Part shown: positions 20,637 through 31,553 of the stretch, piece after piece | How positions within the stretch are numbered: position 1 is the first letter of the stretch | How the letters are laid out: every line of letters begins with the position of its first letter | Assembly: GCF_014189505.1 (NCBI RefSeq) | Contig: NZ_CP050301.1 | Location: 689,501 to 753,500, forward strand | Direction: 5' to 3' | Origin: Phyllobacterium sp. 628 | GTDB lineage: Bacteria; Pseudomonadota; Alphaproteobacteria; Rhizobiales; Rhizobiaceae | DNA: 64,000 nt | The notes under the pieces: generated by a model | Told to the model about the DNA's origin: nothing | What the model saw: the letters and a program-made list of their open reading frames with translations, nothing else | The model's database searches: none | Translations under genes and position numbers: made by a program

Positions 20637-21277
20637 GAACACTCAAAAAAGGCAAGCTGCTCGTTGCCAGTCACAACAAGGGCAAAATACAGGAAATGAT
20701 CGACCTGCTCGGTCCCTTCGGTTTTGAAGTGGTATCGGCGGGTGATCTCGGCTTGCCGGAACCGGATGAAACCGGCACAACCTTTGAGGAAAATGCCTAT
20801 ATCAAGGCTTTTGCCGCGGCAAAGGCGACAGGCCTAGTGGCATTGTCGGATGATTCCGGCCTCTGTGTCGATGCGCTGGGTGGCAATCCCGGTGTCTACA
20901 CCGCCAATTGGGCGGAACTGCCCGATGGCAAGCGCGATTTTGATTATGGCATGCAGAAGGTTGAAAACGCTCTGCAGGAGAAAGGCGTTACCGGCTCGGG
21001 GAATCGTGGCGGCCGTTTCGTTTCGGTTATCTGTCTGGCTTGGCCTGATGGTGAAGCCAATTACTATCGCGGTGAAGTGGAAGGCGAGATTGTCTGGCCG
21101 CCACGCGGCACCGCAGGTTTCGGCTTTGATCCTGTGTTCAAGCCCGAAGGCTATGACACCACGTTTGGCGAAATGACCGCCGAACAGAAACATGGCTGGA
21201 AGCCCGGTGCCGCCGCTGCATTGTCGCATCGTGCCCGCGCTTTCCAGCATTTCGCCCGCGATTGTCTGGGTGCCTGA
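20633..21277 (+). CDS. rdgB: dITP/XTP pyrophosphatase (RdgB/HAM1 family)
   Basis: 214-residue house-cleaning enzyme that hydrolyses dITP and XTP. The ATG at [18 protein letters not shown] is chosen because the HAM1 signature SHNKGKIQE begins right after it and the start overlaps the VOC stop by four bases. Other motifs are [33 protein letters not shown] and [11 protein letters not shown]. Its stop overlaps the hemW start by one base (TGATG). Confidence 0.96.
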   Translation: MRTLKKGKLLVASHNKGKIQEMIDLLGPFGFEVVSAGDLGLPEPDETGTTFEENAYIKAFAAAKATGLVALSDDSGLCVDALGGNPGVYTANWAELPDGKRDFDYGMQKVENALQEKGVTGSGNRGGRFVSVICLAWPDGEANYYRGEVEGEIVWPPRGTAGFGFDPVFKPEGYDTTFGEMTAEQKHGWKPGAAAALSHRARAFQHFARDCLGA

Positions 21278-22446
21278 TGACCCATCCGGAGCGGGAAGGC
21301 AATGAAGGGGGCTTTGGCGTTTACGTCCATTGGCCCTTCTGCATGGCCAAATGCCCCTACTGCGATTTCAACTCCCATGTCCGGCATCAGCCGGTGGACC
21401 AGCCGCGTTTCACCGCAGCCTTTGCGCGTGAAATGGCAACGATGCGCGCGCGTACCGGTCCACGCACGATTTCCAGTGTCTTTCTCGGCGGTGGCACCCC
21501 ATCGCTGATGCAGCCGGAAACCGTGGAAGCGGTCTTGAACGAAATCGCCCGCAACTGGCATGTCCCGGACAATATCGAAATCACGCTGGAAGCCAATCCA
21601 ACCAGCGTCGAGGCCAATCGCTTTCGTGGATATCGCGCCGCCGGTGTAAATCGCGTTTCCCTTGGCGTGCAGGCGCTCAATGATCCTGATCTGAAGCGGC
21701 TTGGCCGCATGCACAATGTGGACGAGGCGCTGGTAGCAATCGGGCTCGCCCGCGAGATTTTCCCGCGCCTGTCGTTTGATCTGATCTATGCCCGGCCGGA
21801 CCAGACAATCGAGGCGTGGCGTGAAGAACTCAACCGTGCCATTTCCTATGCCGCAGATCATCTGTCGCTGTATCAGCTGACAATCGAGGAAGGCACGCCT
21901 TTCTATCAGCTGTGGAAAGCCGGCAAATTGATCACCCCTGATGGCGATCATGCGGCGGCACTCTACGCGGAAACGCAGGACGTGACGGCGCAGCGCGGTC
22001 TGCCAGCCTACGAAATTTCCAACCACGCCGCTCCAGGCGCTGAATCCCAGCACAATCTCGTCTACTGGCGCTACGGCGAATATGTCGGTGTTGGTCCCGG
22101 CGCCCATGGCCGTTTTATCGAAAACGGCAAGCGCGCGGTCACCATCACCGAGCGGCACCCGGAAACCTGGGTGGCGAAGGTTGAGGCTGACGGTCACGGG
22201 GTCGTGGAAGAAGAATTGCTCACGGGAGAACAGGAAGGCGATGAATTCCTGCTGATGGGCCTGCGGCTGGTCGAAGGCATCGATCTTGCCCGCTATGAGC
22301 GCCTGACCGGCCATAGCGTCAAGGAAAAGCGCGTGATTTCCTTGGCCGAACAAGGCCTGATTGAATATATCGGCAACAGCCGCATCCGGACGACGCCCGA
22401 AGGTGCGATCGTTCTGAACGCGGTTATTGCCGATCTGGCAGCATGA
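21277..22446 (+). CDS. hemW: HemW-like radical SAM protein
   Basis: 389-residue radical SAM protein with the [4Fe-4S] motif CMAKCPYC near residue 25, glycine-rich FLGGGTPSL, EANPTSVE and GVQALNDPDLKRLGR. The HNLVYWRYGEYVGVGPGAH motif and the absence of an extra N-terminal domain point to HemW (a heme-binding chaperone-like protein) rather than the coproporphyrinogen oxidase HemN. It is translationally coupled to rdgB. Confidence 0.93.
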   Translation: MTHPEREGNEGGFGVYVHWPFCMAKCPYCDFNSHVRHQPVDQPRFTAAFAREMATMRARTGPRTISSVFLGGGTPSLMQPETVEAVLNEIARNWHVPDNIEITLEANPTSVEANRFRGYRAAGVNRVSLGVQALNDPDLKRLGRMHNVDEALVAIGLAREIFPRLSFDLIYARPDQTIEAWREELNRAISYAADHLSLYQLTIEEGTPFYQLWKAGKLITPDGDHAAALYAETQDVTAQRGLPAYEISNHAAPGAESQHNLVYWRYGEYVGVGPGAHGRFIENGKRAVTITERHPETWVAKVEADGHGVVEEELLTGEQEGDEFLLMGLRLVEGIDLARYERLTGHSVKEKRVISLAEQGLIEYIGNSRIRTTPEGAIVLNAVIADLAA

Positions 22447-22455
22447 GGAGCAGGC

Positions 22456-23355
22456 GTGTCTGACGGAGAAGCCAGAGAACGGGATTACCAGATCGGCGGC
22501 GCTTCGTTTCGCGCCCGTCCGCTCGAGCCTGCGCTTTACGTCGTTGCCACGCCCATCGGCAATCTTGGCGACATGACGTTGCGCGGCATTGAAACACTTG
22601 CGGCAGCCGATGTGATTGCCTGCGAGGATACCCGTGTCAGCCGTGTTCTTTTGGAGCGCTACGGTATCTCTCGGCGTCCTTACGCCTATCACGAGCACAA
22701 TGCCGCTGAAGCCGGACCGAAACTGATCGAGGCCTTGCTGGCGGGTAAAAGCGTCGCGCTGATATCCGATGCGGGAACGCCGCTGGTTGCCGATCCGGGC
22801 GGGCGTCTGGTGCCGGAAGCCAAGGCGGCGGGCATCCGTGTGGTGCCAATTCCGGGTGCGTCATCGGTTCTTGCAGCCTTGACCGCGTCCGGCTTGTTCA
22901 CTGACAGTTTTTATTTTGCCGGCTTCCTGTCATCGAAACAGGGGCAGCGCCGCTCGAAGCTGGAATCGCTGAAGACGCTCGATGCCGCCTTGGTATTCTT
23001 TGAATCCCCCAATCGCGCCGCCACGACATTGGCCGATATGGTCGATGTCTTTGGTTCCAAGCGGCAGGCCTCGCTCTGCCGCGAATTGACCAAAACCTAT
23101 GAAACAATCGTCACTTTACCCTTGGCGGAACTTGCAGCTGAGTTCGATGGTGAAGACCGGATCCGCGGCGAAGTGGTGCTGGTGATCGGACCGCCCGAGG
23201 GTGATCAGAATATTGCCCGCACGGACGATGATGTGGATGCGCTCCTGCGCGCACTGGTGCTTGAAATGTCACCGGCCAAGGCAGCAGGTGAAGCTGCGCG
23301 CATGACAGGGCGGCCCAAGGGCGAGCTCTATCAACGATTGCTCGCAATGAAATGA
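22456..23355 (+). CDS. rsmI: 16S rRNA (cytidine1402-2'-O)-methyltransferase
   Basis: 299-residue SAM-dependent methyltransferase that modifies C1402 in the ribosomal decoding centre. It shows the RsmI hallmarks [69 protein letters not shown] and [15 protein letters not shown]. The start is GTG, nine bases after hemW. Its stop overlaps the yraN start by four bases. The rsmI-yraN pairing is conserved in many proteobacteria. Confidence 0.97.
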   Translation: MSDGEARERDYQIGGASFRARPLEPALYVVATPIGNLGDMTLRGIETLAAADVIACEDTRVSRVLLERYGISRRPYAYHEHNAAEAGPKLIEALLAGKSVALISDAGTPLVADPGGRLVPEAKAAGIRVVPIPGASSVLAALTASGLFTDSFYFAGFLSSKQGQRRSKLESLKTLDAALVFFESPNRAATTLADMVDVFGSKRQASLCRELTKTYETIVTLPLAELAAEFDGEDRIRGEVVLVIGPPEGDQNIARTDDDVDALLRALVLEMSPAKAAGEAARMTGRPKGELYQRLLAMK

Positions 23356-23735
23356 CGGGAGCGGGCAGGCGGCACAAGGCGTATAAACGCGGCCACTCAG
23401 CCGAATATGTCGCCGCCCTTGCCCTGATGCTCAAAGGGTTTCGCATCGTCGAGCGGCGCTATCGCACCAAACTTGGTGAAATTGATCTGATCGCCCGTCG
23501 CGGCGATCTCATTCTTATCGTTGAAGTGAAGGCGCGCCGGACACTGGAACAGGCGATGGAGGCGGTGAGCGCCACCACCATGCGCCGGATCGAATCCGCT
23601 GCCGATCTGTGGCTGGCCCGCCAGCCTGACCATGCCAAGCTGTCATTGCGCTTCGATATGGTGGCGATCCTGCCATGGCGCTGGCCGGTGCACGTTCCAG
23701 CTATGTTTATGGCCTATGCATCGTCCTTGTCATAG
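23352..23735 (+). CDS. yraN: YraN/UPF0102 family protein (putative endonuclease fold)
   Basis: 127-residue protein with a restriction-endonuclease-like fold: [44 protein letters not shown] and [20 protein letters not shown] carry the conserved E/D-ExK-like residues. The cellular role is not established. It is coupled to rsmI by a four-base overlap, and its last 22 bases overlap the convergent XRE gene. Confidence 0.9.
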   Translation: MTGAGRRHKAYKRGHSAEYVAALALMLKGFRIVERRYRTKLGEIDLIARRGDLILIVEVKARRTLEQAMEAVSATTMRRIESAADLWLARQPDHAKLSLRFDMVAILPWRWPVHVPAMFMAYASSLS

Positions 23736-23926
23736 CGCAAGAGATCGCCGGGCTGGCAATCCAGATAGTCGCAGATGCGCTCCAGTGTCTCAAAGCGGAT
23801 ACCCTTAACCTTGCCCTGTTTGAGCAGCGAAAGATTGGCTTCGGTTATGCCTACATGTTCCGCCAGGTCCTTGGATTTTACATTGCGTTCGGCCAGCATG
23901 ACGTTGAGCCTGATTTTGATGGGCAT
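23714..23926 (-). CDS. XRE-family HTH regulator (YozG-like)
   Basis: 70-residue one-domain DNA-binding protein: [20 protein letters not shown], a helix-turn-helix with [20 protein letters not shown], then [18 protein letters not shown]. This short XRE type is regularly found next to DUF2975 membrane genes, as here (10 bases after the upstream gene). The pair probably forms a small self-regulated unit. An upstream in-frame start at 23953 would overlap the DUF2975 gene. Confidence 0.88.
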   Translation of the reverse strand: MPIKIRLNVMLAERNVKSKDLAEHVGITEANLSLLKQGKVKGIRFETLERICDYLDCQPGDLLRYDKDDA

Positions 23927-23936
23927 ACATATATCC

Positions 23937-24518
23937 TCAGACGAACTGCGCATTTTCGTCGGCGATCGCCACGGCTTCCGTCATCACCCAGGCCATAATG
24001 GTGATGGTCCCGGCAAACAACAATCCAAGCAGCATATTTGAACTGATGCCGATGGAGAGCGTTCTCTGACCTGCCGGATTTGTCCAGCTCAAGGCTACTG
24101 ATAATGCAGTTTCGGCAAAAAATTGCAGAAGCGTTGAGATGAAGACCGCCAGAGCGAAGGCGCGCAGGCTTCGAATAGTCTCCAGCGTAAAGAACTTGCC
24201 GCTGGCAAAACTGTTGAAGCAGCGCCGTGCCTGCAGCAATCCCCAGATCAGAACCGCAAGTGGTGTCATGGAGATAATGAGCCCCAGGAGCCGGGTTCCA
24301 AAACCAAAATTATCTGCGCCCGCGAGCGGCAATCCTGCGGCGGAAAGGATGTCTGCAGGCAGCGTTGCAAACCAGTAGTAAAGCATGCCGCCAAACAGCG
24401 CGATTGCTGTGACGGCATATAGCCCCGACATGATTCTGCTGAGCAGCCGGATACGCTCTGCGCGGCGGGATTGGCCCAGACCGGTATGCATGATGTCGGG
24501 GGTGGAAAGATCGCTCAT
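23937..24518 (-). CDS. DUF2975 four-helix membrane protein
   Basis: 193-residue integral membrane protein with four hydrophobic segments (around LYAVTAIALFGGMLYYW, LLGLIISMTPLAVLIWGLLQ, ALAVFISTLLQFFAETAL and SSNMLLGLLFAGTITIMAWV). The motif RCFNSFASGKFFTLETIRSL between helices 2 and 3 is the typical DUF2975 signature. It is followed directly by its XRE partner. Function is unknown; a role in signalling to the XRE protein is inferred from gene pairing only. The upstream region (24519-24623) is AT-rich and shared with the divergent secreted-protein gene. Confidence 0.85.
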   Translation of the reverse strand: MSDLSTPDIMHTGLGQSRRAERIRLLSRIMSGLYAVTAIALFGGMLYYWFATLPADILSAAGLPLAGADNFGFGTRLLGLIISMTPLAVLIWGLLQARRCFNSFASGKFFTLETIRSLRAFALAVFISTLLQFFAETALSVALSWTNPAGQRTLSIGISSNMLLGLLFAGTITIMAWVMTEAVAIADENAQFV

Positions 24519-24623
24519 GGGGGAATCTCCGTGAATGTTTTGCCATATAATAGCAATAAATTATCGTTTTACAATAATAAATTTTCGATATATGAGTTTC
24601 CTGCCAACATTGGAGACTTTGGT

Positions 24624-25022
24624 ATGTCATCATTCAAACCATGCAGAACACTTCTCATTTCAACGGCCATCGCGCTTGGATTGACAGCCCCTTCGTTTGC
24701 AGCGGCATCCACCGCCAAGGGTGAGATTTCAATAATCCAGGTCATGGCGATGCTGGATCAGGCGCCGTCCAATCCGGCAGCCAATCAGGTTCTGACAGCC
24801 TATCTTGGTGGCATCGGCGAGACGGTCGGTGTCATGGTTGACCTCGCAGCAAAACCAGAAGGGTCCCCCCTTACGGCCTGCCGAACCCGGATCGCTCTCG
24901 ACGTCAAGTCGGTCCGGCGCGCCTTGGAGACGCAGCCGAAGAGCCAATGGCAACAGATGGCCGCCACCCCGCTGATTGTGCGTGATATGATCAAGCGCGC
25001 GGGATGCAGACTCACCGACTGA
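24624..25022 (+). CDS. Secreted/periplasmic protein with two cysteines, function unknown
   Basis: 132-residue protein from an ATG preceded by GGAG. It has a clear Sec signal peptide (Lys/Arg at residues 5-8, hydrophobic LLISTAIALGLTA, Ala-rich cleavage site near APSFAAAS). The mature domain of about 100 residues is mostly helical and has one central and one C-terminal cysteine (LTACRTRIA and RAGCRLTD), which could form a disulfide. The arrangement vaguely resembles Rap1a/Tai-type immunity proteins, but no effector gene is nearby and I do not assign it. Confidence 0.65.
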   Translation: MSSFKPCRTLLISTAIALGLTAPSFAAASTAKGEISIIQVMAMLDQAPSNPAANQVLTAYLGGIGETVGVMVDLAAKPEGSPLTACRTRIALDVKSVRRALETQPKSQWQQMAATPLIVRDMIKRAGCRLTD

Positions 25023-25355
25023 TTGGCGAAACTGATATCGGTCATCAATAGGTGCGATGAGGGTCAGATGCATGCCAAAAGAAAAGCGCTTGCATTTTAG
25101 TATTAACACGATAAAAGTAGTCGTGTATTGGATCGGCGCATCTTGAGCCGACGCTGTTTACTGCCGCATGTCCCGCTTTGCCGTTTAACGCAAAGGCTGG
25201 ACGTGCATTTTTCCGTGTGGCGTAGAAAGAGAATCCGCTTGTTCCGGGATTTTCAGAAATTCCATGCTCCGCCGCTCGATTTGGCGCATTTCTGTTCCTT
25301 ATAAAGAGCCGTCCAATCAACGATAATCCCAGCATTCACCGGGATTGTCTTGCTC
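25023..25355. other. 333-base leader/intergenic region before cysG
   Basis: No gene is supported here. The first half is AT-rich and holds a palindrome ACACGA-N9-TCGTGT (25106-25126). The middle contains a short stem CTTTGC/GCAAAG near 25185-25200. It presumably carries the promoter and control region of the sulfate-assimilation operon. I see no recognised riboswitch fold. Confidence 0.4.
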
Positions 25356-26810
25356 ATGTCTATTCATGCCAACCAGCTTTCTGTCTTTCCTGCCTTCTTC
25401 CGCGTGCGGAATGAAGTGGTTGTGGTTGTTGGCCATGGCGAGGAAGCGCTGAACAAGGCCCGGCTTCTGGCGCAGACCAATGCAAAAATCCGTGTCATTG
25501 CTGGCGAACCGGAACAGGAACTTGCTGATTTTATTCGCGCAGGCCGCCATGAGCTTGTTGCGGAAGATTTTTCTCCTGAACACCTCTCGGGTGCAAAACT
25601 GGTTTTCGTCGCCACGGGTGACGAAGGGCAGGACGCGGCCATTGCCACTGAAGCCCGCCGCCAGCACATTCCGGTCAATGTAGTGGATCGCCCGGAGCTT
25701 TGCGATTTCTACACGCCCGCTATCGTCAACCGTGCACCGCTGGCCATCGCCATCGGTTCGGAAGGCACCGGCCCGGTTCTGACCCAGCTTATTCGTGCCC
25801 GTATCGATGCAGCGTTTTCGCCGCGCCTGGGCGATCTTGCCCGCCTCGCCAATGCCTATCGCCCAGCGGTTGAAAAGCTGGTGAAGAAGGGCCTGCCGCG
25901 CCGTGTGTTCTGGCGCTCGTTCTTCTCCGGCGATGTCGCTGGCAAGGTTTACAACAATGATCTCGATGGCGCCCGTCAGGCGGCTGGTCAGCTTCTGGGC
26001 AATCAGGACGAGCCGAAAGGCTATGTCTGGCTGGTGGGTGCCGGTCCCGGCGCAGAGGATTTGCTGACTCTGCGCGCGCATCGCGTCCTCATGGAAGCCG
26101 ATGTCATCGTCTATGATGCGCTGGTACCGGAAGCTGTTGTCTCCATGGGCCGCCGCGATGCTGCCCGGCTGTCCGTCGGCAAGCGCAAGGGTTGCCATTC
26201 CAAGAGTCAGGCTGAAATCAACGAATTGCTGGTTGTCCTCGGCCGCGAAGGCAAGCGCGTCGTGCGTCTGAAGTCAGGCGATCCGCTGGTCTATGGCCGC
26301 GCCGGCGAAGAAATGGCCGCGCTGCGTGCCGCCGGTATCCCGTTTGAAATCGTTCCCGGCATCACCTCGGCCTTTGCCGCAGCTGCCGATATGCAATTGC
26401 CTCTGACCCTGCGTGGTGTCGCATCCTCCCTTGTGTTCACCACGGGTCATGACATGGCGGGCGAGGTGCTGCCCGATTGGGCGCGCCTTGCCATCTCCGG
26501 CGCCACCATCGCTGTCTATATGGGCCGCAGTGTCGCCGCCTCCGTGGCCGAACGCCTGATGAGCGCTGGCCTGCATGCCGATACCGGCGTTGCGGTGATG
26601 GAGAATGCCGGCCGTGCCGACCGGCGCATGTTCCACGGCACATTGCAGGATTTGCCTGCGCTCGAGCAGCGCCTCGATCTGGATGGCCCTGTCATGGTCA
26701 TTATCGGCGACGCGGTTGCCGGTGCTGCCATCGACAAGGCTGAACCGCTTGCTGCCCGCCTGCCAACCCATTCGGTGGCCAAACGCCGCCTTCAGACCAC
26801 TGCCGCTTAA
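25356..26810 (+). CDS. cysG: Siroheme synthase (uroporphyrinogen-III C-methyltransferase / precorrin-2 dehydrogenase-ferrochelatase)
   Basis: 484-residue bifunctional CysG. The N-terminal precorrin-2 dehydrogenase/ferrochelatase module (FFRVRNEVVVVVGHGEEALNKA, NVVDRPELCDFYTPAIV) is followed by the SUMT methyltransferase (VWLVGAGPGAEDLLTLRAHR, VVRLKSGDPLVYGRAGEEM, VVPGITSAFAAAA). The first glycine-rich loop reads VVVVGHGEEA, slightly unusual against the common GGG. It makes siroheme, the cofactor of the CysI-type reductase two genes downstream. The start is the ATG at MSIHANQL; the ribosome-binding site is weak. Confidence 0.95.
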   Translation: MSIHANQLSVFPAFFRVRNEVVVVVGHGEEALNKARLLAQTNAKIRVIAGEPEQELADFIRAGRHELVAEDFSPEHLSGAKLVFVATGDEGQDAAIATEARRQHIPVNVVDRPELCDFYTPAIVNRAPLAIAIGSEGTGPVLTQLIRARIDAAFSPRLGDLARLANAYRPAVEKLVKKGLPRRVFWRSFFSGDVAGKVYNNDLDGARQAAGQLLGNQDEPKGYVWLVGAGPGAEDLLTLRAHRVLMEADVIVYDALVPEAVVSMGRRDAARLSVGKRKGCHSKSQAEINELLVVLGREGKRVVRLKSGDPLVYGRAGEEMAALRAAGIPFEIVPGITSAFAAAADMQLPLTLRGVASSLVFTTGHDMAGEVLPDWARLAISGATIAVYMGRSVAASVAERLMSAGLHADTGVAVMENAGRADRRMFHGTLQDLPALEQRLDLDGPVMVIIGDAVAGAAIDKAEPLAARLPTHSVAKRRLQTTAA

Positions 26811-26828
26811 CTGCGAAGGATGATGATC

Positions 26829-27143
26829 ATGAGTGTACAAGTTCTCACCGCAAACCGCCTGACCGACGGCGAAGCCGTATGGCTCGGTGCCAATGGCGAA
26901 TGGCTGGACCATATTGATGGCGCGCTGGTTGCCCGTCATGTGGAAGCCGCCGCTGCGCTGGAAGAGGCTGGCAAGACGGCGATCAAGTCCAACCTCGTCA
27001 TCGATGTCAATGTGATTGATGTGGAAGAGCGCGGTGAACACCTCTATCCGGTGCGTCTGCGCGAACGCATCCGCCAGCTCGGCCCCACCGTCCGTCTTGA
27101 TCTTGGCAAACAGGCGGAAAAGCCTGCCGCAAACGCCGCTTAA
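26829..27143 (+). CDS. DUF2849 protein of the sulfite reductase operon
   Basis: 104-residue protein from the third of three closely spaced in-frame ATGs, chosen because AAGGA lies eight bases before it (MSVQVLTANRLTDGEAVWL). The pattern GEAVWLG-NGEW and the terminal LYPVRLRERIRQLGP match DUF2849, a family found almost only between cysG and cysI in alphaproteobacteria. A role in siroheme delivery or reductase maturation is an inference from context; no enzymatic motif is visible. Confidence 0.87.
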   Translation: MSVQVLTANRLTDGEAVWLGANGEWLDHIDGALVARHVEAAAALEEAGKTAIKSNLVIDVNVIDVEERGEHLYPVRLRERIRQLGPTVRLDLGKQAEKPAANAA

Positions 27144-27165
27144 CTGTTAATCGAAGGCCCGCAGA

Positions 27166-28837
27166 ATGTATCGTTACGATGAGTTTGATCACGCGTTTGT
27201 TTCAGCCCGCGTTGAGCAGTTCAAGGATCAGGTCGAGCGCCGTCTGGCTGGCGAGCTGACCGAGGACCAGTTCCGCCCGCTGCGGCTGATGAATGGCGTC
27301 TATCTGCAATTGCACGCCTATATGCTGCGGGTCGCCATTCCCTATGGCACGTTGTCCGCGCGCCAGATGCGCAAGCTTGCCCATATTGCCCGCACCTATG
27401 ATCGCGGTTATGGCCATTTCACCACGCGTCAGAACCTGCAGTACAATTGGCCCGCGCTGAAAGACATGCCGAAGGTTCTCGATGAACTGGCGGAAGTCGA
27501 AATGCACGCCCTGCAGACCTCGGGCAACTGCATTCGCAACGTCACCGCCGATCATTTTGCCGGTGCCGCTGCCGACGAGGTTGCCGATCCGCGTCCCTAT
27601 GCGGAAATCCTGCGGCAGTGGTCATCAATGCATCCTGAGTTTTCGTATCTGCCGCGCAAGTTCAAAATTGCCGTCACCGGCGCCGAGCGTGACCGCGCCG
27701 CCATTCAGGTGCACGATATCGGCCTGCATCTGAAAAAGAATGCGGCGGGCGAGATCGGTTTTGCTGTCTATGTCGGCGGCGGACAGGGCCGCACCCCCCA
27801 TGGTTGCCAAGAAAATCCGCGACTTTCTGCCGGTCGAGGATTTGCTTACCTACACCACTGCTATTATGCGGGTTTATAATCTGAACGGCCGCCGCGACAA
27901 CAAGTACAAGGCGCGCATTAAGATACTCGTACACGAAACCGGTACGGAGGAATTGACCCGTCAGGTGGAAACCGAGTGGCTGGCGCTGAAAAACAGTGAT
28001 TTGAAGCTGCCACAGACCGATGTCGATGCCATCGACAGCTATTTCCGTCCGCCGCACCTGCCGCAGCGCCCGGAAGGCTGGTCGGCACTGGCTGCTGCCC
28101 GCAAGGCGGATCATTCTTTTGCCGCTTGGGTCGACCAGAACGTAACACCGCACAAGAATCCGGATTATGGTGTTGTAACCATTTCACTGAAGCCGATTGG
28201 CGGCATTCCGGGCGATGCGACCGATGCCCAGATGGATCTGGTTGCCGATATTGCCGAACAGTTCTCCCAGGACGAAATCCGCGTCAGCCACGAGCAGAAC
28301 CTGATCCTGCCGCATGTGGCGATTGCTGATCTGCGCATCGTTTATGATCTGCTGTTGACTGACGGTCTGGCTACGGCCAATGCAGGCCTGATCACAGACA
28401 TCATTGCCTGCCCTGGCCTGGACTATTGTGCACTTGCCACGGCCCGTTCGATCCCGGTTGCTCAGCGCATTTCGGAACGTTTTGCCAGCGCCGAACGTCA
28501 GGCGGATATTGGCGAACTCAAGTTGAAAATATCCGGTTGCATCAATGCCTGCGGTCATCATCACGTTGGCCATATCGGCATTCTCGGTGTCGAAAAGAAG
28601 GGCGAGGAACTCTATCAGATTTCGCTCGGCGGTTCCGGCGACGAGGTCTGCACCATCGGCGATATTACCGGGCGTGGGTTCTCCTCGGAAGACATTGTCG
28701 ATGCGATCGAAACCATCGTCGACCGCTATCTCGAAATCCGGACGGACAAGGAAGAAACTTTCCTGGCCACCTACCGGCGTCTGGGCGCTGCTCCGTTCAA
28801 GGATGCGCTCTATAGCGAGGCTGCAAATGCTGCTTGA
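27166..28837 (+). pseudogene. cysI: Ferredoxin-type sulfite (nitrite/sulfite) reductase, interrupted by an apparent +1 frameshift
   Basis: Siroheme/[4Fe-4S] hemoprotein that reduces sulfite to sulfide. The first 212 codons (MYRYDEFDHAF through FTTRQNLQYNWP, TSGNCIRNVTADHFAG and VGGGQGRTP) are in one frame; the rest (MVAKKIRDFLP to the C-terminus) is in the next. The break lies in a run of six C at 27794-27799. Removing one C joins both halves into a normal 556-residue protein with the cluster cysteines CPGLDYC and CINACGHH intact. Either the sequence has a homopolymer error or the strain carries a recent mutation. The tail overlaps cysH by 11 bases. Confidence 0.9.
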
Positions 28838-29578
28838 AGCCAATGAGACCACCGTAGCGGACGAAGCGCGTGCGCTTGAAGCCCGCTATGGCAATCTCGA
28901 ACCGGCCCAAATCATTGAACTGGCGATTGATCATCTCTTCAATGAGGAGATCGCTGTGGTGTCGTCCTTCGGCGCGGAATCCTCGGTGCTTTTGCACCTG
29001 ATCGCGCAGGTCGACCGCGCCTTGCCTGTGCTGTTCCTCGAAACCGGCAAGCATTTTCCGGCAACGCTGCGCTATCGTGACCAGCTCGTGCACGATCTTG
29101 GTTTGACCGATGTGCAGGATGTCCACCCGCTGAAGCAGAGCCTGAAAGACGAAGACCCGTTTGGTGCGCTGTCGATGACCAACAAGGATCGCTGCTGCTA
29201 TATCCGCAAGGTCGAGCCGATGGCCCGTGCTGTTGCGCCCTACCGTGCCTGGATGACCGGCCGCAAGCAGTTTCAGGCCTCGACACGCACAGCGTTGCCG
29301 GTGTTCGAATCTGTCGGTTCGCGCATCCGCATCAACCCACTGGCACGCTGGACCTCGGCCGATCTCAAAGCCTATATGACGACCCAGCAGTTGCCGCCGC
29401 ATCCGCTGATTGCGGAAGGTTACCGGTCGATTGGCTGCATGCCTTGTACCTTGCCTGTCAAGGAAGGCGAGGATGACCGCGCCGGCCGCTGGGCTGGGTC
29501 CGACAAGACCGAATGTGGTATCCATCTGACCGGCCTGACCGATCAATTGAGCAATATTTCCCTGACGGATTCAAATCT

Positions 29579-29582
<4 letters not shown>
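28827..29582 (+). CDS. cysH: Adenylylsulfate (APS) reductase
   Basis: 251-residue PP-loop enzyme reducing activated sulfate to sulfite. The nucleotide-binding loop is VVSSFGAESSVLL, and the C-terminal catalytic motif ECGIH is in KTECGIHLTG. The presence of a Cys pair (DRCCYIRKVEP) and a second pair (IGCMPC) indicates a [4Fe-4S] APS reductase rather than the clusterless PAPS form. It starts inside the end of cysI and overlaps the next gene by four bases (ATGA). Confidence 0.95.
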
Positions 29583-31184
<1,602 letters not shown>

Positions 31185-31193
31185 GGCGGACCC

Positions 31194-31541
31194 ATGAGCG
31201 CTGATTCCCTCCATATCCACGTAACCGACCAGCATGGCAATCGCCATACGCTGGAGGCGTTGGAGGGATTCCGCGTGATGGAGGTCATCCGCGACTGGGG
31301 TCTCGACATCAAGGCCGAGTGCGGCGGTGCCTGCGCCTGTGGCACCTGCCATGTCTATGTGGATCAGGACTGGTCGCAAAAACTCTACGAGCCGCAGGAC
31401 GAGGAAATCGACCAACTCGACGTGACGTTTCACGTCGAGGGCAATTCGCGCCTGTCCTGCCAGCTGATCATGACCCAAGATCTGAATGGTCTCGAAGTGA
31501 CGCTTGCGCCCGATACCCAGAGAGACAGCGTTGCTGCTTAA
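31194..31541 (+). CDS. [2Fe-2S] ferredoxin, adrenodoxin/putidaredoxin type
   Basis: 115-residue electron carrier. The cluster ligands follow the vertebrate-type spacing: AECGGACACGTCHVY supplies three cysteines (C-X5-C-X2-C) and RLSCQLIM the fourth. EPQDEEIDQLD is the acidic partner-recognition helix. It is nine bases downstream of the reductase and probably its direct acceptor. In this context the likely end user is the sulfite reductase, but cytochrome P450 or Fe-S assembly roles cannot be excluded. Confidence 0.93.
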   Translation: MSADSLHIHVTDQHGNRHTLEALEGFRVMEVIRDWGLDIKAECGGACACGTCHVYVDQDWSQKLYEPQDEEIDQLDVTFHVEGNSRLSCQLIMTQDLNGLEVTLAPDTQRDSVAA

Positions 31542-31553
31542 AGCAGATTTTCT

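Noticed and set aside
21151..22698. A 515-codon open frame on the minus strand opposite hemW
   Set aside because: Antisense to hemW and parts of rdgB and rsmI; no domain, no ribosome-binding site. A composition artefact.
24624..25022. Firm assignment as a type VI secretion immunity protein (Rap1a/Tai)
   Set aside because: Only a loose resemblance in size, signal peptide and cysteines; no effector or secretion genes nearby.
25023..25355. Riboswitch (SAM-II or similar) before cysG
   Set aside because: No conserved core of a known riboswitch could be matched by eye; only short unrelated stems are present.
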